A DNA stretch of 64,000 nt, from contig NZ_JAHHZM010000018.1 in NCBI RefSeq assembly GCF_018642165.1, positions 1-64,000 of the forward strand, read 5' to 3'. The translations under genes and the position numbers were made by a program. The stretch comes from Echinicola shivajiensis. Lineage in GTDB: Bacteria > Bacteroidota > Bacteroidia > Cytophagales > Cyclobacteriaceae. The notes below the pieces were generated by a model. The model ran no database searches. It saw only the letters and a program-made list of their open reading frames with translations, and was not told the DNA's origin. This document shows positions 54,537-63,294 of the stretch, in pieces; within the stretch, counting starts at the first letter, position 1, and each line of letters starts with the position of its first letter.

Positions 54537-55694
54537 ATGGAAAACTGGGATCTGTTGATTAGAAAAATTCAAGGGAGCTTGAATGACGAAGAAGAGGAGT
54601 TGTTTAAAACCTGGTTAGAGGAATCTCACCAAAATAGGCAGTTTTTTCATGAGCTTAAATTATTGAAGGGTGTTGAATCAGATCAAAATAATAGTAAAGA
54701 ATTAGATGCCAATGCGGCGTGGGAAAACGTCCTTGAAAAGTATAAGGAAAGGAAAAAGGAAGATAGCAAAAAGATCTACCCTTCTATTTTCTTCAAATAT
54801 GCAGCTGTTTTGATTGCTGTTTTGAGCCTATCTTATTTACTATGGAATTTAAATCAAAGTCGACCAAATATCGATCCAGCTAACACAAATGAAATAACCC
54901 TGATTAATGAGGCAGGAGAGGTCCAGGTGATCAATTTAGATCAAGAGATAGCCCTAAAAGACCAAAATGGAAAAATAACAGGAAGACAAAAAAATGACCA
55001 GATAGTATATACTGGAGTAGTTGGAGATGAATTGATTTATAATGAATTGGTGATTCCCTATGGTAAAAAAATTCAATTGGCCCTTTCTGATGGAACAGAG
55101 GTGTATTTAAATGCAGGTTCCTCTCTCAAATATCCAGTAAATTTTGTTCGTGGAAAAAATAGAGAAGTTTATTTAAAAGGAGAGGCTTACTTTGATGTTA
55201 GCAAAGATGATGAACATCCCTTTCTAGTGAATACAGAGGAAGTAAATGTAAGAGTGTATGGCACTCAGTTCAATGTTTCTTCCTATCCAGAAGATCATAC
55301 AGTTAGTACCGTATTAGTAGAGGGATCGGTAGGACTTTATGATTCCCAAAAATCCTATGAAGATGCCAGAATTGCATTGTTAGAGCCTGGATTTAAAGGT
55401 GAATGGAGTAAAGAGGGGAAGTTTGTGGAATATGAAAAAGTAGATGTTGATATTTATTTGGGCTGGAAAGAAGGAAAACTAATATTGAAAAACCAACCAT
55501 TTAGTACCATAATCGCAAAGTTGGAGAGGCATTATAATATTGAAATTAAGAATTTATACTCTCATTTAAATGATCAAGTGTTTACAGCCACTTTTGATAT
55601 TGAATCGATCGAAGAGGTCCTTAATTCCTTTAAGGAAGATACACCGTTTAGTTATCAGGTAAAAAATAATATTATAACAATAAGAAAACCATAG
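54537..55694 (+). CDS. FecR-family anti-sigma factor
   Basis: A 385-residue membrane-spanning regulator. The cytoplasmic N-terminus (about 85 residues) should bind the ECF sigma factor. A membrane helix (KYAAVLIAVLSLSYLLWNL) is followed by the periplasmic FecR domain (IPYGKKIQLALSDGTEVYLNAGSSLKYP) and the C-terminal DUF4974 domain. The ATG at 54537 was chosen over a TTG 14 codons earlier. It lies between the sigma gene and a SusC that carries an STN domain, so a substrate signal from SusC would pass through this protein to release the sigma factor. Confidence 0.92.
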   Translation: MENWDLLIRKIQGSLNDEEEELFKTWLEESHQNRQFFHELKLLKGVESDQNNSKELDANAAWENVLEKYKERKKEDSKKIYPSIFFKYAAVLIAVLSLSYLLWNLNQSRPNIDPANTNEITLINEAGEVQVINLDQEIALKDQNGKITGRQKNDQIVYTGVVGDELIYNELVIPYGKKIQLALSDGTEVYLNAGSSLKYPVNFVRGKNREVYLKGEAYFDVSKDDEHPFLVNTEEVNVRVYGTQFNVSSYPEDHTVSTVLVEGSVGLYDSQKSYEDARIALLEPGFKGEWSKEGKFVEYEKVDVDIYLGWKEGKLILKNQPFSTIIAKLERHYNIEIKNLYSHLNDQVFTATFDIESIEEVLNSFKEDTPFSYQVKNNIITIRKP

Positions 55695-55726
55695 TGCCTA
55701 TGGATTAAAAAACATCCGAAAAAAAC

Positions 55727-55756
55727 AGCCGGAAAATGCGGCAACATTCCCCGGCT
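55727..55756 (+). other. Hairpin in the susC leader
   Basis: AGCCGG (55727-55732) pairs with CCGGCT (55751-55756), with further pairing inside after two mismatches. It lies between the fecR stop and the SusC start, so it could influence SusC translation or mark an RNA processing site. Confidence 0.35.
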
Positions 55757-55802
55757 TATAGAAAACGATTATCAAAATAACCATTTAACACTTTACAAAA
55801 GT

Positions 55803-58800
55803 ATGAAAAAAGACAATAGGATGTGGAATAATTTTCCATATCCGTTACAACCCATTTTAACCATGAAATTGACCGTTTTCCTTTTTTTTGTGTTGATTAT
55901 ATCTACACATGCGAATTCGTATTCGCAAAAGGTAAAGGTATCCTTTGATCTAAAAAATGTTCAAGTTTCTCATGTTCTTGAAGAGATTGAAGGAATGACA
56001 GAATATAAGTTTCTGTATAATCATGAAAAGATTAACGCTTTTAGAGTAGTTTCCTTCAAGGCTAATAATGAACCCCTCGATATTACTTTGGAGAGGCTTT
56101 TTAAGGGAACTGATGTTTTCTTTATTATTAGAAACAAACAGATTATCCTAAAAAATGAAGGTTATGACCAATCTCGAACTTCTCAGGTGACAGACACTCC
56201 CATAGCAGTAAAAAAAGAAAAGACTAAGATAAAGGGGGTAGTGCTTGATGAAACAGGGAATCCATTGCCTTATGCCAATGTAATGGTCAGGGGGACCAAT
56301 ATAGGTATGGTAACAGATCTAGATGGTAAGTTCGATTTTGAAATTCCTGATGGTAGCTCTGTTTTGGTGATTTCATTTATTGGATATAATAGTAAAGAGG
56401 TAAATATTGAAGGAAAATCCACTGTTACAGTTAGCTTGAAACTTTCAGCTGAAAGCTTAGAGGAAGTTGTAGTGGTGGGCTATGGAGCAATAAAAAAATC
56501 AGATTTAACTGGTTCTGTTACATCTGTTACCTCTGATGAACTGACTGCTTATCCTGCCATAAGTGCCACTCAGGCCATCCAAGGAAGGGCTTCAGGAGTA
56601 ATGGTCACCTCTACTAATGGGGAACCTGGTTCAGGGGCAAGAATTCGAATTAGGGGAGGGACTTCTATTAATGCCAGCTCAGCCCCATTATATGTTGTTG
56701 ATGGATTTGCCGGAGCTGTGATGCCACCACCAGAAGATATCGCTTCTATGGAAATATTAAAAGATGCTTCTGCCACAGCGATTTATGGTTCTAGGGGTGC
56801 AAATGGAGTAGTGTTGATTACTACAAAAAGGGGTAGAGCAGGTAGGAGTCAAGTGAATTTCAATATGTCATATTCTGCACAGGAAATCGGTAAAAAACTT
56901 GACTTACTCAATGGCCAACAATTTGCGGAATATATCAATGAACTCTATGCGAATGATGGTGTAAATAACATCCCTTATCCTAATCCTGGGCAATACGGGA
57001 TTGGAACGGATTGGCAGGATAAGATATTTAGATCTGGAGGACTGCAGAATTACCAAGTTTCTGCCAATGGTGGAAAGGAAAATTTGAAATATTACACTTC
57101 TGTAAACTATTATGGCAACAAAGGGGTAGTAATCAATTCCAAATATGAGAGATTTTCAGGTCTATCCAATTTGGATATAGAGCTAAGTGATAAGGTGAGG
57201 TCTGGGGTGAAAATGTATTTTATGAGGACCCAAAATGATGGTGTCAAAACTCAAGAAACTACAGGCGGGGCTACCAATGTGGGTGTTCTTTCTGCAGCTT
57301 TGAAATTTGAACCCGTGCAAGGAGTTTATGATGAAAATGGTAATTATACCATTCACCAGGTAGGGGATCCTCATGACAACCCTGTCGCAGTTGCCAATGA
57401 ATTCCAAAACAATACGGTCTCAGATATTTTTCAAGGCAACTCCTTTTTGGAAATTGACCTTATTAAAGACCTGACCTTTAAAACCACCTTCGGGGTTCAA
57501 ATTTATAATACAAGAAATGGTCAGTTTACGCCAACTACATTGAGAGCTGGAAGAAACACTGGAGGTACAGGAGCGATTTCTTCCAACAAAAACACGATTT
57601 TATTGAATGAAAATTACTTAAACTACACAAAATCTTTTAACGATCGTCATCGGTTGAGCTTTATGGCCGGTTATTCTTACCAGTCTTTTCGAGGTGAATC
57701 TTGGAGATCTGTAAATACTAACTTCATTACCGACTCCTTTTCATATTGGAATCTGCAAGGTGGCTCTGTTTATCAAAGCCCTTCATCTGGTTTGACAGAG
57801 TGGAGTTTAGCATCCTTTTATGGTAGGGCAAATTATGCTTTCAATGATAAGTATTTGTTGACCTTTACAGGGAGATATGATGGGTCCTCAAGATTTGGCG
57901 CCAATAATAAGTGGGCATTTTTTCCTTCTGGAGCAATTGCTTGGAATGTCAAAAAGGAAGTCTTTCTGGAAGATGTGGATGCTATCAGTCATTTCAAATT
58001 AAGAGGAAGCTATGGTATTACTGGTAATACCGAGATAGGATCATATCAATCTTTGGCAAGGTTGTCACCATCTTTTACGGTGGTTAATGGAAATCCTGTA
58101 AATGCAGTAATTCCAAGCGCCGTCGCTAATAATAACCTTTCTTGGGAAAGTACAGCCCAGTCGGATATCGGGTTGGATTTCGGAATGTTCCAAGACAGGA
58201 TAATTTTAACTGCTGATTATTATTATAAGAAAACCTCCGACTTGTTATACAATATCCCACTTCCCCAGTATTCAGGATATTCTACCTCTTTACAAAATAT
58301 AGGTAGTGTGGAGAACAAGGGCTGGGAATTTTCTTTGTCTACAGTAAATATTGAGCGGGACTTGAGTTGGAATACTAATTTTAATATTTCATTTAACAGA
58401 AATAAGATTCTGGAATTAGCTGGAGGGGATGTGTTTTATTCTACTGTGCCAGGTCATATGATTTCTACTGATAGTCAGGTGCTGAGAGAAGGAGAAGTAG
58501 TAGGCGCATTCTATGGATGGATCTTTGACGGCATATATCAGGAGGATGATGACTTTGAGGCAGAACCTGGAAAGCAGGCTGGAGATGTCAAGTACCAGGA
58601 CATTACAGGCAGAGATGCTAATGGTAACCTGGATGGTATTCCGAATGGTAGGGTAAATAACGATGATCGCGTCATCATAGGAAATCCGCACCCTGATTTC
58701 ATTTTTGGTTTTAATAATGACTTTAAATATAAAAACTTTGATCTGAATATCTTTTTCCAAGGAAGTGTAGGCAATGATATGTTGAATTACACTAGAATGG

Positions 58801-59180
58801 AGTTGGACTGGATGGCTGGCAAAAGCAATGCAACTACTGATGCGCTTAACAGATGGACACCGACCAATACAAATACCAATATTCCGAGAGCTTCTGGGGC
58901 AAATAAACCGGAAGTTTCCACAAGATGGGTGGAAGATGGTTCCTATGTAAGAATGAAAAACCTGGCCTTAGGATATAATTTGCCAGGGGGAGTGTTGGAA
59001 AGATGGAAACTGTCCAAGTTAAGGGTGTATTTCAGTGCTCAGAATTTGTTGACTTTTACCAATTATTCCGGGTATGATCCAGAGGTGAGCTTTAGGGATT
59101 CCAATACCAATGTAGGTTTGGATTATGGAAGCTACCCTAATGTGAAATCTTACACACTTGGAATCAATGTAGGACTTTAA
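55803..59180 (+). CDS. SusC/RagA-family TonB-linked receptor with STN domain
   Basis: A 1125-residue outer-membrane transporter. After the signal peptide comes an STN secretin/TonB signalling domain (about 40-120, VKVSFDLKNVQVSHVLEE). A CarboxypepD_reg-like domain follows (GVVLDETGNPLPYANVMV), then a plug (ending GSRGANGVVLITTKRG) and a barrel finishing with the VGL-type C-terminus. STN-bearing SusC proteins signal through FecR to an ECF sigma, and both genes lie directly upstream. It forms a substrate pore with the SusD gene 18 bases downstream. The ligand is predicted to be a sulfated, uronate-containing glycan from the downstream genes. Confidence 0.95.
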   Translation: MKKDNRMWNNFPYPLQPILTMKLTVFLFFVLIISTHANSYSQKVKVSFDLKNVQVSHVLEEIEGMTEYKFLYNHEKINAFRVVSFKANNEPLDITLERLFKGTDVFFIIRNKQIILKNEGYDQSRTSQVTDTPIAVKKEKTKIKGVVLDETGNPLPYANVMVRGTNIGMVTDLDGKFDFEIPDGSSVLVISFIGYNSKEVNIEGKSTVTVSLKLSAESLEEVVVVGYGAIKKSDLTGSVTSVTSDELTAYPAISATQAIQGRASGVMVTSTNGEPGSGARIRIRGGTSINASSAPLYVVDGFAGAVMPPPEDIASMEILKDASATAIYGSRGANGVVLITTKRGRAGRSQVNFNMSYSAQEIGKKLDLLNGQQFAEYINELYANDGVNNIPYPNPGQYGIGTDWQDKIFRSGGLQNYQVSANGGKENLKYYTSVNYYGNKGVVINSKYERFSGLSNLDIELSDKVRSGVKMYFMRTQNDGVKTQETTGGATNVGVLSAALKFEPVQGVYDENGNYTIHQVGDPHDNPVAVANEFQNNTVSDIFQGNSFLEIDLIKDLTFKTTFGVQIYNTRNGQFTPTTLRAGRNTGGTGAISSNKNTILLNENYLNYTKSFNDRHRLSFMAGYSYQSFRGESWRSVNTNFITDSFSYWNLQGGSVYQSPSSGLTEWSLASFYGRANYAFNDKYLLTFTGRYDGSSRFGANNKWAFFPSGAIAWNVKKEVFLEDVDAISHFKLRGSYGITGNTEIGSYQSLARLSPSFTVVNGNPVNAVIPSAVANNNLSWESTAQSDIGLDFGMFQDRIILTADYYYKKTSDLLYNIPLPQYSGYSTSLQNIGSVENKGWEFSLSTVNIERDLSWNTNFNISFNRNKILELAGGDVFYSTVPGHMISTDSQVLREGEVVGAFYGWIFDGIYQEDDDFEAEPGKQAGDVKYQDITGRDANGNLDGIPNGRVNNDDRVIIGNPHPDFIFGFNNDFKYKNFDLNIFFQGSVGNDMLNYTRMELDWMAGKSNATTDALNRWTPTNTNTNIPRASGANKPEVSTRWVEDGSYVRMKNLALGYNLPGGVLERWKLSKLRVYFSAQNLLTFTNYSGYDPEVSFRDSNTNVGLDYGSYPNVKSYTLGINVGL

Positions 59181-59198
59181 ACTCCAAATTACCTAATT

Positions 59199-60710
59199 AT
59201 GAAAAAGATACTTCAAAATATAACAATAATATGCCTGGTGCTTTCTGTAGGAGTCTCATGCACTAATTTAGACGAAAAGCCAGTAGGGATATTGGCACCG
59301 CAATCTTTCTTTAATACCCCGGCAGATGCAGAATCTGCTGTAATGGGCACATATTCCATGTTGGCCAGTGAGAGATTGTATGGAAGAAAACTGAATATCA
59401 CTCTTCAACTTCTAGGAGATATGGTGGATATTGGAGACGTTGGAACTGCTTCTAGAAGAGTACAGATCAATAGCTTCAATACCGATTCCAATAATGGGAT
59501 GATCAATAATATTTGGCCTAATTTATATGCTGTGATTGGGGCAGCCAATGCAGCGATTGATGGAATTCCTGGTATTAATATGAATGAAGACAAAAAGAAT
59601 CAATTAATAGCGGAGGCTAAAGTGGTTAGAGCTTTAAGTTATTATCATCTGGTTCAACTGTTTGGAGAAGTGCCATATATCGGAGAATTTGTTTCAGATC
59701 CAAGCACAGTAGCTGATATTTCTAAAACTTCTGTTGAAGAAATTTACTCTAATATCATAGCGGATTGTGAGGCAGGAATTCAATATCTTCCAAATACCTA
59801 TGCCAACAATGTCAGAAGTAGGCCTACCAAAGGGGCTGCACAGACCTTACTGGCGTCTGTATATTTGGCGCGTCATGATTATGCAAAAGCAGCTGAGCAT
59901 GCAGAGGGGGTGATTAATAATGCAGGTAATTATGGCTATGATCTTTTGGCTGACTTTAAAAACTTGTGGGATGCGGATAATGCTAATCATGCTGAACAAG
60001 TCTGGGCAGTAGATTTCAAAGGAGGTATCGGTGGATCTAGTGGTCAAAATGTGGATTTTATGGCCCCATTGTCTGGTGTTAGGGATGCTGATATGCAAGG
60101 ATGGAGTGTAATTGTTCCTTCCCCTGGTGTTTATGATAGCTTTGATGATCGTGATTACCGTAAGGAAGTCAGTTTTTTAACAGAAACGAATGTTGATGGA
60201 GTACTTACTTCGTATGAGGAATGGAAATGGCCTCGTATCCATATGGCCAAATGGTGTATCAGTCCTGGTACCTCTGCCAATACAGATGGATCATATTCAG
60301 ATCACAATTATAATATTTTCAGATATGCGGAGGTATTATTGATGGCTGCAGAAGCCATTAATGAAGCCAATGGAGGACCAACTGCTGCAGCATATGAATA
60401 CCTAAATCGCGTGAGGGAAAGAGCAAGAAATAAAGGTGGTGTAATGAGCGACTTTCCCAATGACTTAATTTTAGGGTTATCTCAGGAGGAATTTAGAGCT
60501 GCTGTCAGAGAAGAAAGAAGAGTGGAATTGGCTTTTGAGTGGAAGCGATGGTATGATCTGAAAAGATGGGGTAATGCTCAAGAAGCGTTTACTTCTCCAG
60601 GTTCTTATGAACCACATGAGAATTTTGTTCAAGATTATTTGCTGCTTCCCCTTCCTCAGAATGAGTTGAACAGAAACCCTAATTTACTTCCTCAAAACTC
60701 TGGGTATTAA
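59199..60710 (+). CDS. SusD/RagB-family glycan-binding lipoprotein
   Basis: A 503-residue surface lipoprotein with a signal ending GVSC (Cys21). The body shows SusD tetratricopeptide-like helices (LIAEAKVVRALSYYHLVQLFGEVPYI) and the C-terminal RagB/SusD end (REERRVELAFEWKRWYDLKRWG). It caps the SusC pore and captures the oligosaccharide outside the cell. It is 18 bases after SusC on the same strand and followed by a hairpin. Confidence 0.95.
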   Translation: MKKILQNITIICLVLSVGVSCTNLDEKPVGILAPQSFFNTPADAESAVMGTYSMLASERLYGRKLNITLQLLGDMVDIGDVGTASRRVQINSFNTDSNNGMINNIWPNLYAVIGAANAAIDGIPGINMNEDKKNQLIAEAKVVRALSYYHLVQLFGEVPYIGEFVSDPSTVADISKTSVEEIYSNIIADCEAGIQYLPNTYANNVRSRPTKGAAQTLLASVYLARHDYAKAAEHAEGVINNAGNYGYDLLADFKNLWDADNANHAEQVWAVDFKGGIGGSSGQNVDFMAPLSGVRDADMQGWSVIVPSPGVYDSFDDRDYRKEVSFLTETNVDGVLTSYEEWKWPRIHMAKWCISPGTSANTDGSYSDHNYNIFRYAEVLLMAAEAINEANGGPTAAAYEYLNRVRERARNKGGVMSDFPNDLILGLSQEEFRAAVREERRVELAFEWKRWYDLKRWGNAQEAFTSPGSYEPHENFVQDYLLLPLPQNELNRNPNLLPQNSGY

Positions 60711-60742
60711 ACTTATCAATCATTGATCATTTTCCAAGGATA

Positions 60743-60773
60743 CTAACATCGAAGAAATGTTCTTCGGTGTTAG
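60743..60773 (+). terminator. Hairpin after the SusD gene, without T-tract
   Basis: CTAACATCGAAGAA (60743-60756) pairs with TTCTTCGGTGTTAG (60760-60773) with one wobble around ATG. No T-tract follows. It may partly separate SusCD mRNA from the enzyme genes or stabilise the SusCD 3' end. Confidence 0.45.
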
Positions 60774-60866
60774 CCTACCTCTCAGATGTACCCTTTTTAA
60801 GGTTATGATGGGAAAACTATGCCTTTGTCTAAATGGTCAATTGGTCACTAAATAATTGATTTCAAG

Positions 60867-62090
60867 ATGAAAACACGATATGTACTGGGCTTCCTGATAA
60901 TCTTCTTTTTCAGTGGTTTTTTACAAAAATCACAAGAAAGACCATTGGTATCAGTAATAGATGAAGCCTTGGAATTTTCCTTAAAACAAAGTTTGATTTT
61001 GGCTGAAATGTATGAAGACCAGGAAGGTGTTCTTCCTAAATCATATATCGAAGGAAAGAATATAACCTCTGGACCTGAGTGGTGGTGCAGTGGGTTCTTT
61101 CCGGGGGTATTATGGTATTTATATGAAGACAGCAAAAACAATCAAGTCCGTTCCTATGCTGAGGCTTATACTGCTCGAGTTGAGGAAGAAAAATACACTA
61201 CAGATAACCATGATGTAGGATTTATGTTGTATTGCAGTTTTGGCAATGGACTACGATTGACAGGAAGAAAGGATTATAAAGATGTTCTAGTGACAGGAGC
61301 GAAGTCTCTTTCGACCCGTTTTAATCCTAAAGTTGGCTTGATAAGGTCATGGGATTTTAACAAAGAAAATTGGCAATATCCTGTCATTATCGATAATATG
61401 ATGAACCTGGAATTGTTGCTTAGGGCTTCGAGCTTTACGGGTGATAAAAAGTTTAAAAACATGGCTATTAGCCATGCAGACAAAACACTTGAGAATCATT
61501 ATAGGGATGATTTTAGTTCCTTTCATGTGGTTTCCTATGATACACTAAATGGAAAGCCACATAAAAAGCAAACCCACCAAGGGTATAATGATAGCTCTTC
61601 TTGGAGTAGGGGGCAGGCTTGGGGATTGTATGGTTATACAGTAATGTACAGGGAAACTGGGAAAAAAAGGTATTTGGACCAAGCAAAAAAAATAGCGAGA
61701 TACCTGTTAGACCATCCTAATATGCCTTTGGATTTTATTCCCTATTGGGATCTAGACGATCCGGATATTCCATCAGCACCCAGAGATGCTTCTACTGCGG
61801 CTCTGATGGCTTCAGCTTTTGTTGAGCTTAGTCAGTATGTTTCCAAAACAGAAAGTGAAGAGTATCTGAAAGTGGTAGAAAAACAAATACGGATCCTAGC
61901 CTCTCCTAAGTATACGGCTTCACTCGGTGAAAATGGAGGATTTATTCTCAAGCATAGCGTTGGTTCACTACCACATAATTCAGAAGTGGATGTTCCACTT
62001 ACCTATGCGGATTACTATTATATGGAAGCTTTAATCAGATACAAAAAATTACTGAAAGAAGGAAAACTTTACTTGACTTCCAAAAGATAG
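60867..62090 (+). CDS. GH88 unsaturated glucuronyl hydrolase
   Basis: A 407-residue (alpha/alpha)6-barrel enzyme. The two conserved acids of the family are Asp116 in NHDVGFM and Asp176 in IIDNMMN. The SSSWSRGQAWGLYGYTVMY segment is also characteristic. GH88 enzymes add water to the 4,5-unsaturated uronic acid left by polysaccharide lyases and so release a monosaccharide. A hydrophobic leader (LGFLIIFFFSGFL) implies export to the periplasm. It is one gene before a polysaccharide lyase-like protein, which is the expected order for lyase product removal. Confidence 0.92.
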   Translation: MKTRYVLGFLIIFFFSGFLQKSQERPLVSVIDEALEFSLKQSLILAEMYEDQEGVLPKSYIEGKNITSGPEWWCSGFFPGVLWYLYEDSKNNQVRSYAEAYTARVEEEKYTTDNHDVGFMLYCSFGNGLRLTGRKDYKDVLVTGAKSLSTRFNPKVGLIRSWDFNKENWQYPVIIDNMMNLELLLRASSFTGDKKFKNMAISHADKTLENHYRDDFSSFHVVSYDTLNGKPHKKQTHQGYNDSSSWSRGQAWGLYGYTVMYRETGKKRYLDQAKKIARYLLDHPNMPLDFIPYWDLDDPDIPSAPRDASTAALMASAFVELSQYVSKTESEEYLKVVEKQIRILASPKYTASLGENGGFILKHSVGSLPHNSEVDVPLTYADYYYMEALIRYKKLLKEGKLYLTSKR

Positions 62091-62200
62091 GCTTAGCCTA
62101 AAATTAATAAAAAAAGTGATTTGTGACTATAGTGATCACAATTATTGAGACGATTAGGGATTTGTTCAACCTATCAATTTTAACAAAATCGAAATAACCT

Positions 62201-63127
62201 ATGAATAATTATATAAATAAATCTAGAATATTTACGGCAATAGGCTTGGTGTCTTTGTTGCTCATTGGAGGAATGGTCGCTTGCCATGTGGAGGGCATTC
62301 CTATGGTATTAGAAGATCAAAGTTGCAGAGAAGGAACAGAATACTTACTGGAAGCAAACTTTGAAAATGATACAGTTCCTGGAAGAGTGGAAATTTGCTG
62401 TGGGAATACAGATACGATTGTTTCTCCTTCATTTGGAGCCAGAACGGGAGATAAGGCTTGGAGAATAGATTGGTATGCTGATAATTATGATGGTACCAGA
62501 AAAGGTAGAGGTATAGAATTGAAGCCTATGGAAGTATCCCAAAGAGTTAAAAGTGAAGGGTGGTATGCAGCAAGTTTTTACCTGCCTTCAGGTGGGTTTC
62601 CCGTTACTGGAAAGAACAATATACTTCTTCAACTTCATGCATATACCTATACTGACTGCTGTCCCCCTGGTCCAGGTGGGGACTGCAAGGTACTTACGGT
62701 AAAGCATGGAGCAGACGGGAAACTGAGCATCAGTACCCATTTTAGGGTGGAAGGAATCAATAATATGACTACATATACTTATGAACTTGATCAGGGAGAG
62801 AACGTCTTTGATAGATGGATAGATTTGGTGATTCACTTCAAATTTTCCAAGTCAAATAATGGCTTTTTGGAAGTTTGGTATGATGGGGCTCATGAAGGAA
62901 ATCCTACGGCAGTTGCGACTGATTTAAACTTTGGTGCACAAAACTGCTGGGACGGGGATGCCCTCTCTCAAGGAGCTTATAGTAAAGCGGGTATTTATGC
63001 TTATGATCCAGGAGATTATACCTCAGGTGAAAGAAGGGTGGCATATTATGATGATGTACGTTTCTTGGACGGTAATCCTGAAGATGCATTTACTTTAGTA
63101 AAACCAGGAGATTGTAAAGGCAATTAG
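62201..63127 (+). CDS. Polysaccharide lyase-like Cys-rich lipoprotein
   Basis: A 308-residue protein with lipoprotein signal ending MVAC (Cys28). The body has the beta-jelly-roll pattern seen in polysaccharide lyases of the heparin-lyase/PL20 type: DKAWRIDWYADNYD, GWYAASFYLPSGG, DRWIDLVIHFKFSKSNNGFLEVWYDG and YYDDVRFLDG. Besides the lipid cysteine there are several more (EICCGN, DCCPPGPGGDC, QNCWDG, PGDCKG), so disulfides are likely. The lyase call is moderate: the fold is supported, but active-site residues were not assigned. The neighbouring GH88, which needs lyase products, supports it. Confidence 0.7.
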   Translation: MNNYINKSRIFTAIGLVSLLLIGGMVACHVEGIPMVLEDQSCREGTEYLLEANFENDTVPGRVEICCGNTDTIVSPSFGARTGDKAWRIDWYADNYDGTRKGRGIELKPMEVSQRVKSEGWYAASFYLPSGGFPVTGKNNILLQLHAYTYTDCCPPGPGGDCKVLTVKHGADGKLSISTHFRVEGINNMTTYTYELDQGENVFDRWIDLVIHFKFSKSNNGFLEVWYDGAHEGNPTAVATDLNFGAQNCWDGDALSQGAYSKAGIYAYDPGDYTSGERRVAYYDDVRFLDGNPEDAFTLVKPGDCKGN

Positions 63128-63188
63128 AGTATAGCTATCAAAAGTCATTTTCCCTAATCGTGTCTTTTAAATGCTTATTTATCAGGAA

Positions 63189-63240
63189 AGGAAAATCACA
63201 AAAGGTATTCTACATTTTGCCTTTGTGATTTTCCTCTCTT
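63189..63240 (+). terminator. Hairpin after the lyase-like gene
   Basis: AGGAAAATCACAAA (63189-63202) pairs perfectly with TTTGTGATTTTCCT (63222-63235), extended by GG/CC after a one-base bulge. CTCTT follows. It is probably a terminator, perhaps partial. Confidence 0.5.
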
Positions 63241-63294
63241 AACTATTTATACCAAGATTATTTTATTGGAACAATACAAAAAACTGAAATAGGA

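Noticed and set aside
62121-62141. TTGTGA-N9-TCACAA, similar to a CRP/FNR-type site
   Set aside because: The spacer is nine bases, not the six of the usual TGTGA-N6-TCACA site, and no such regulator is in the window.
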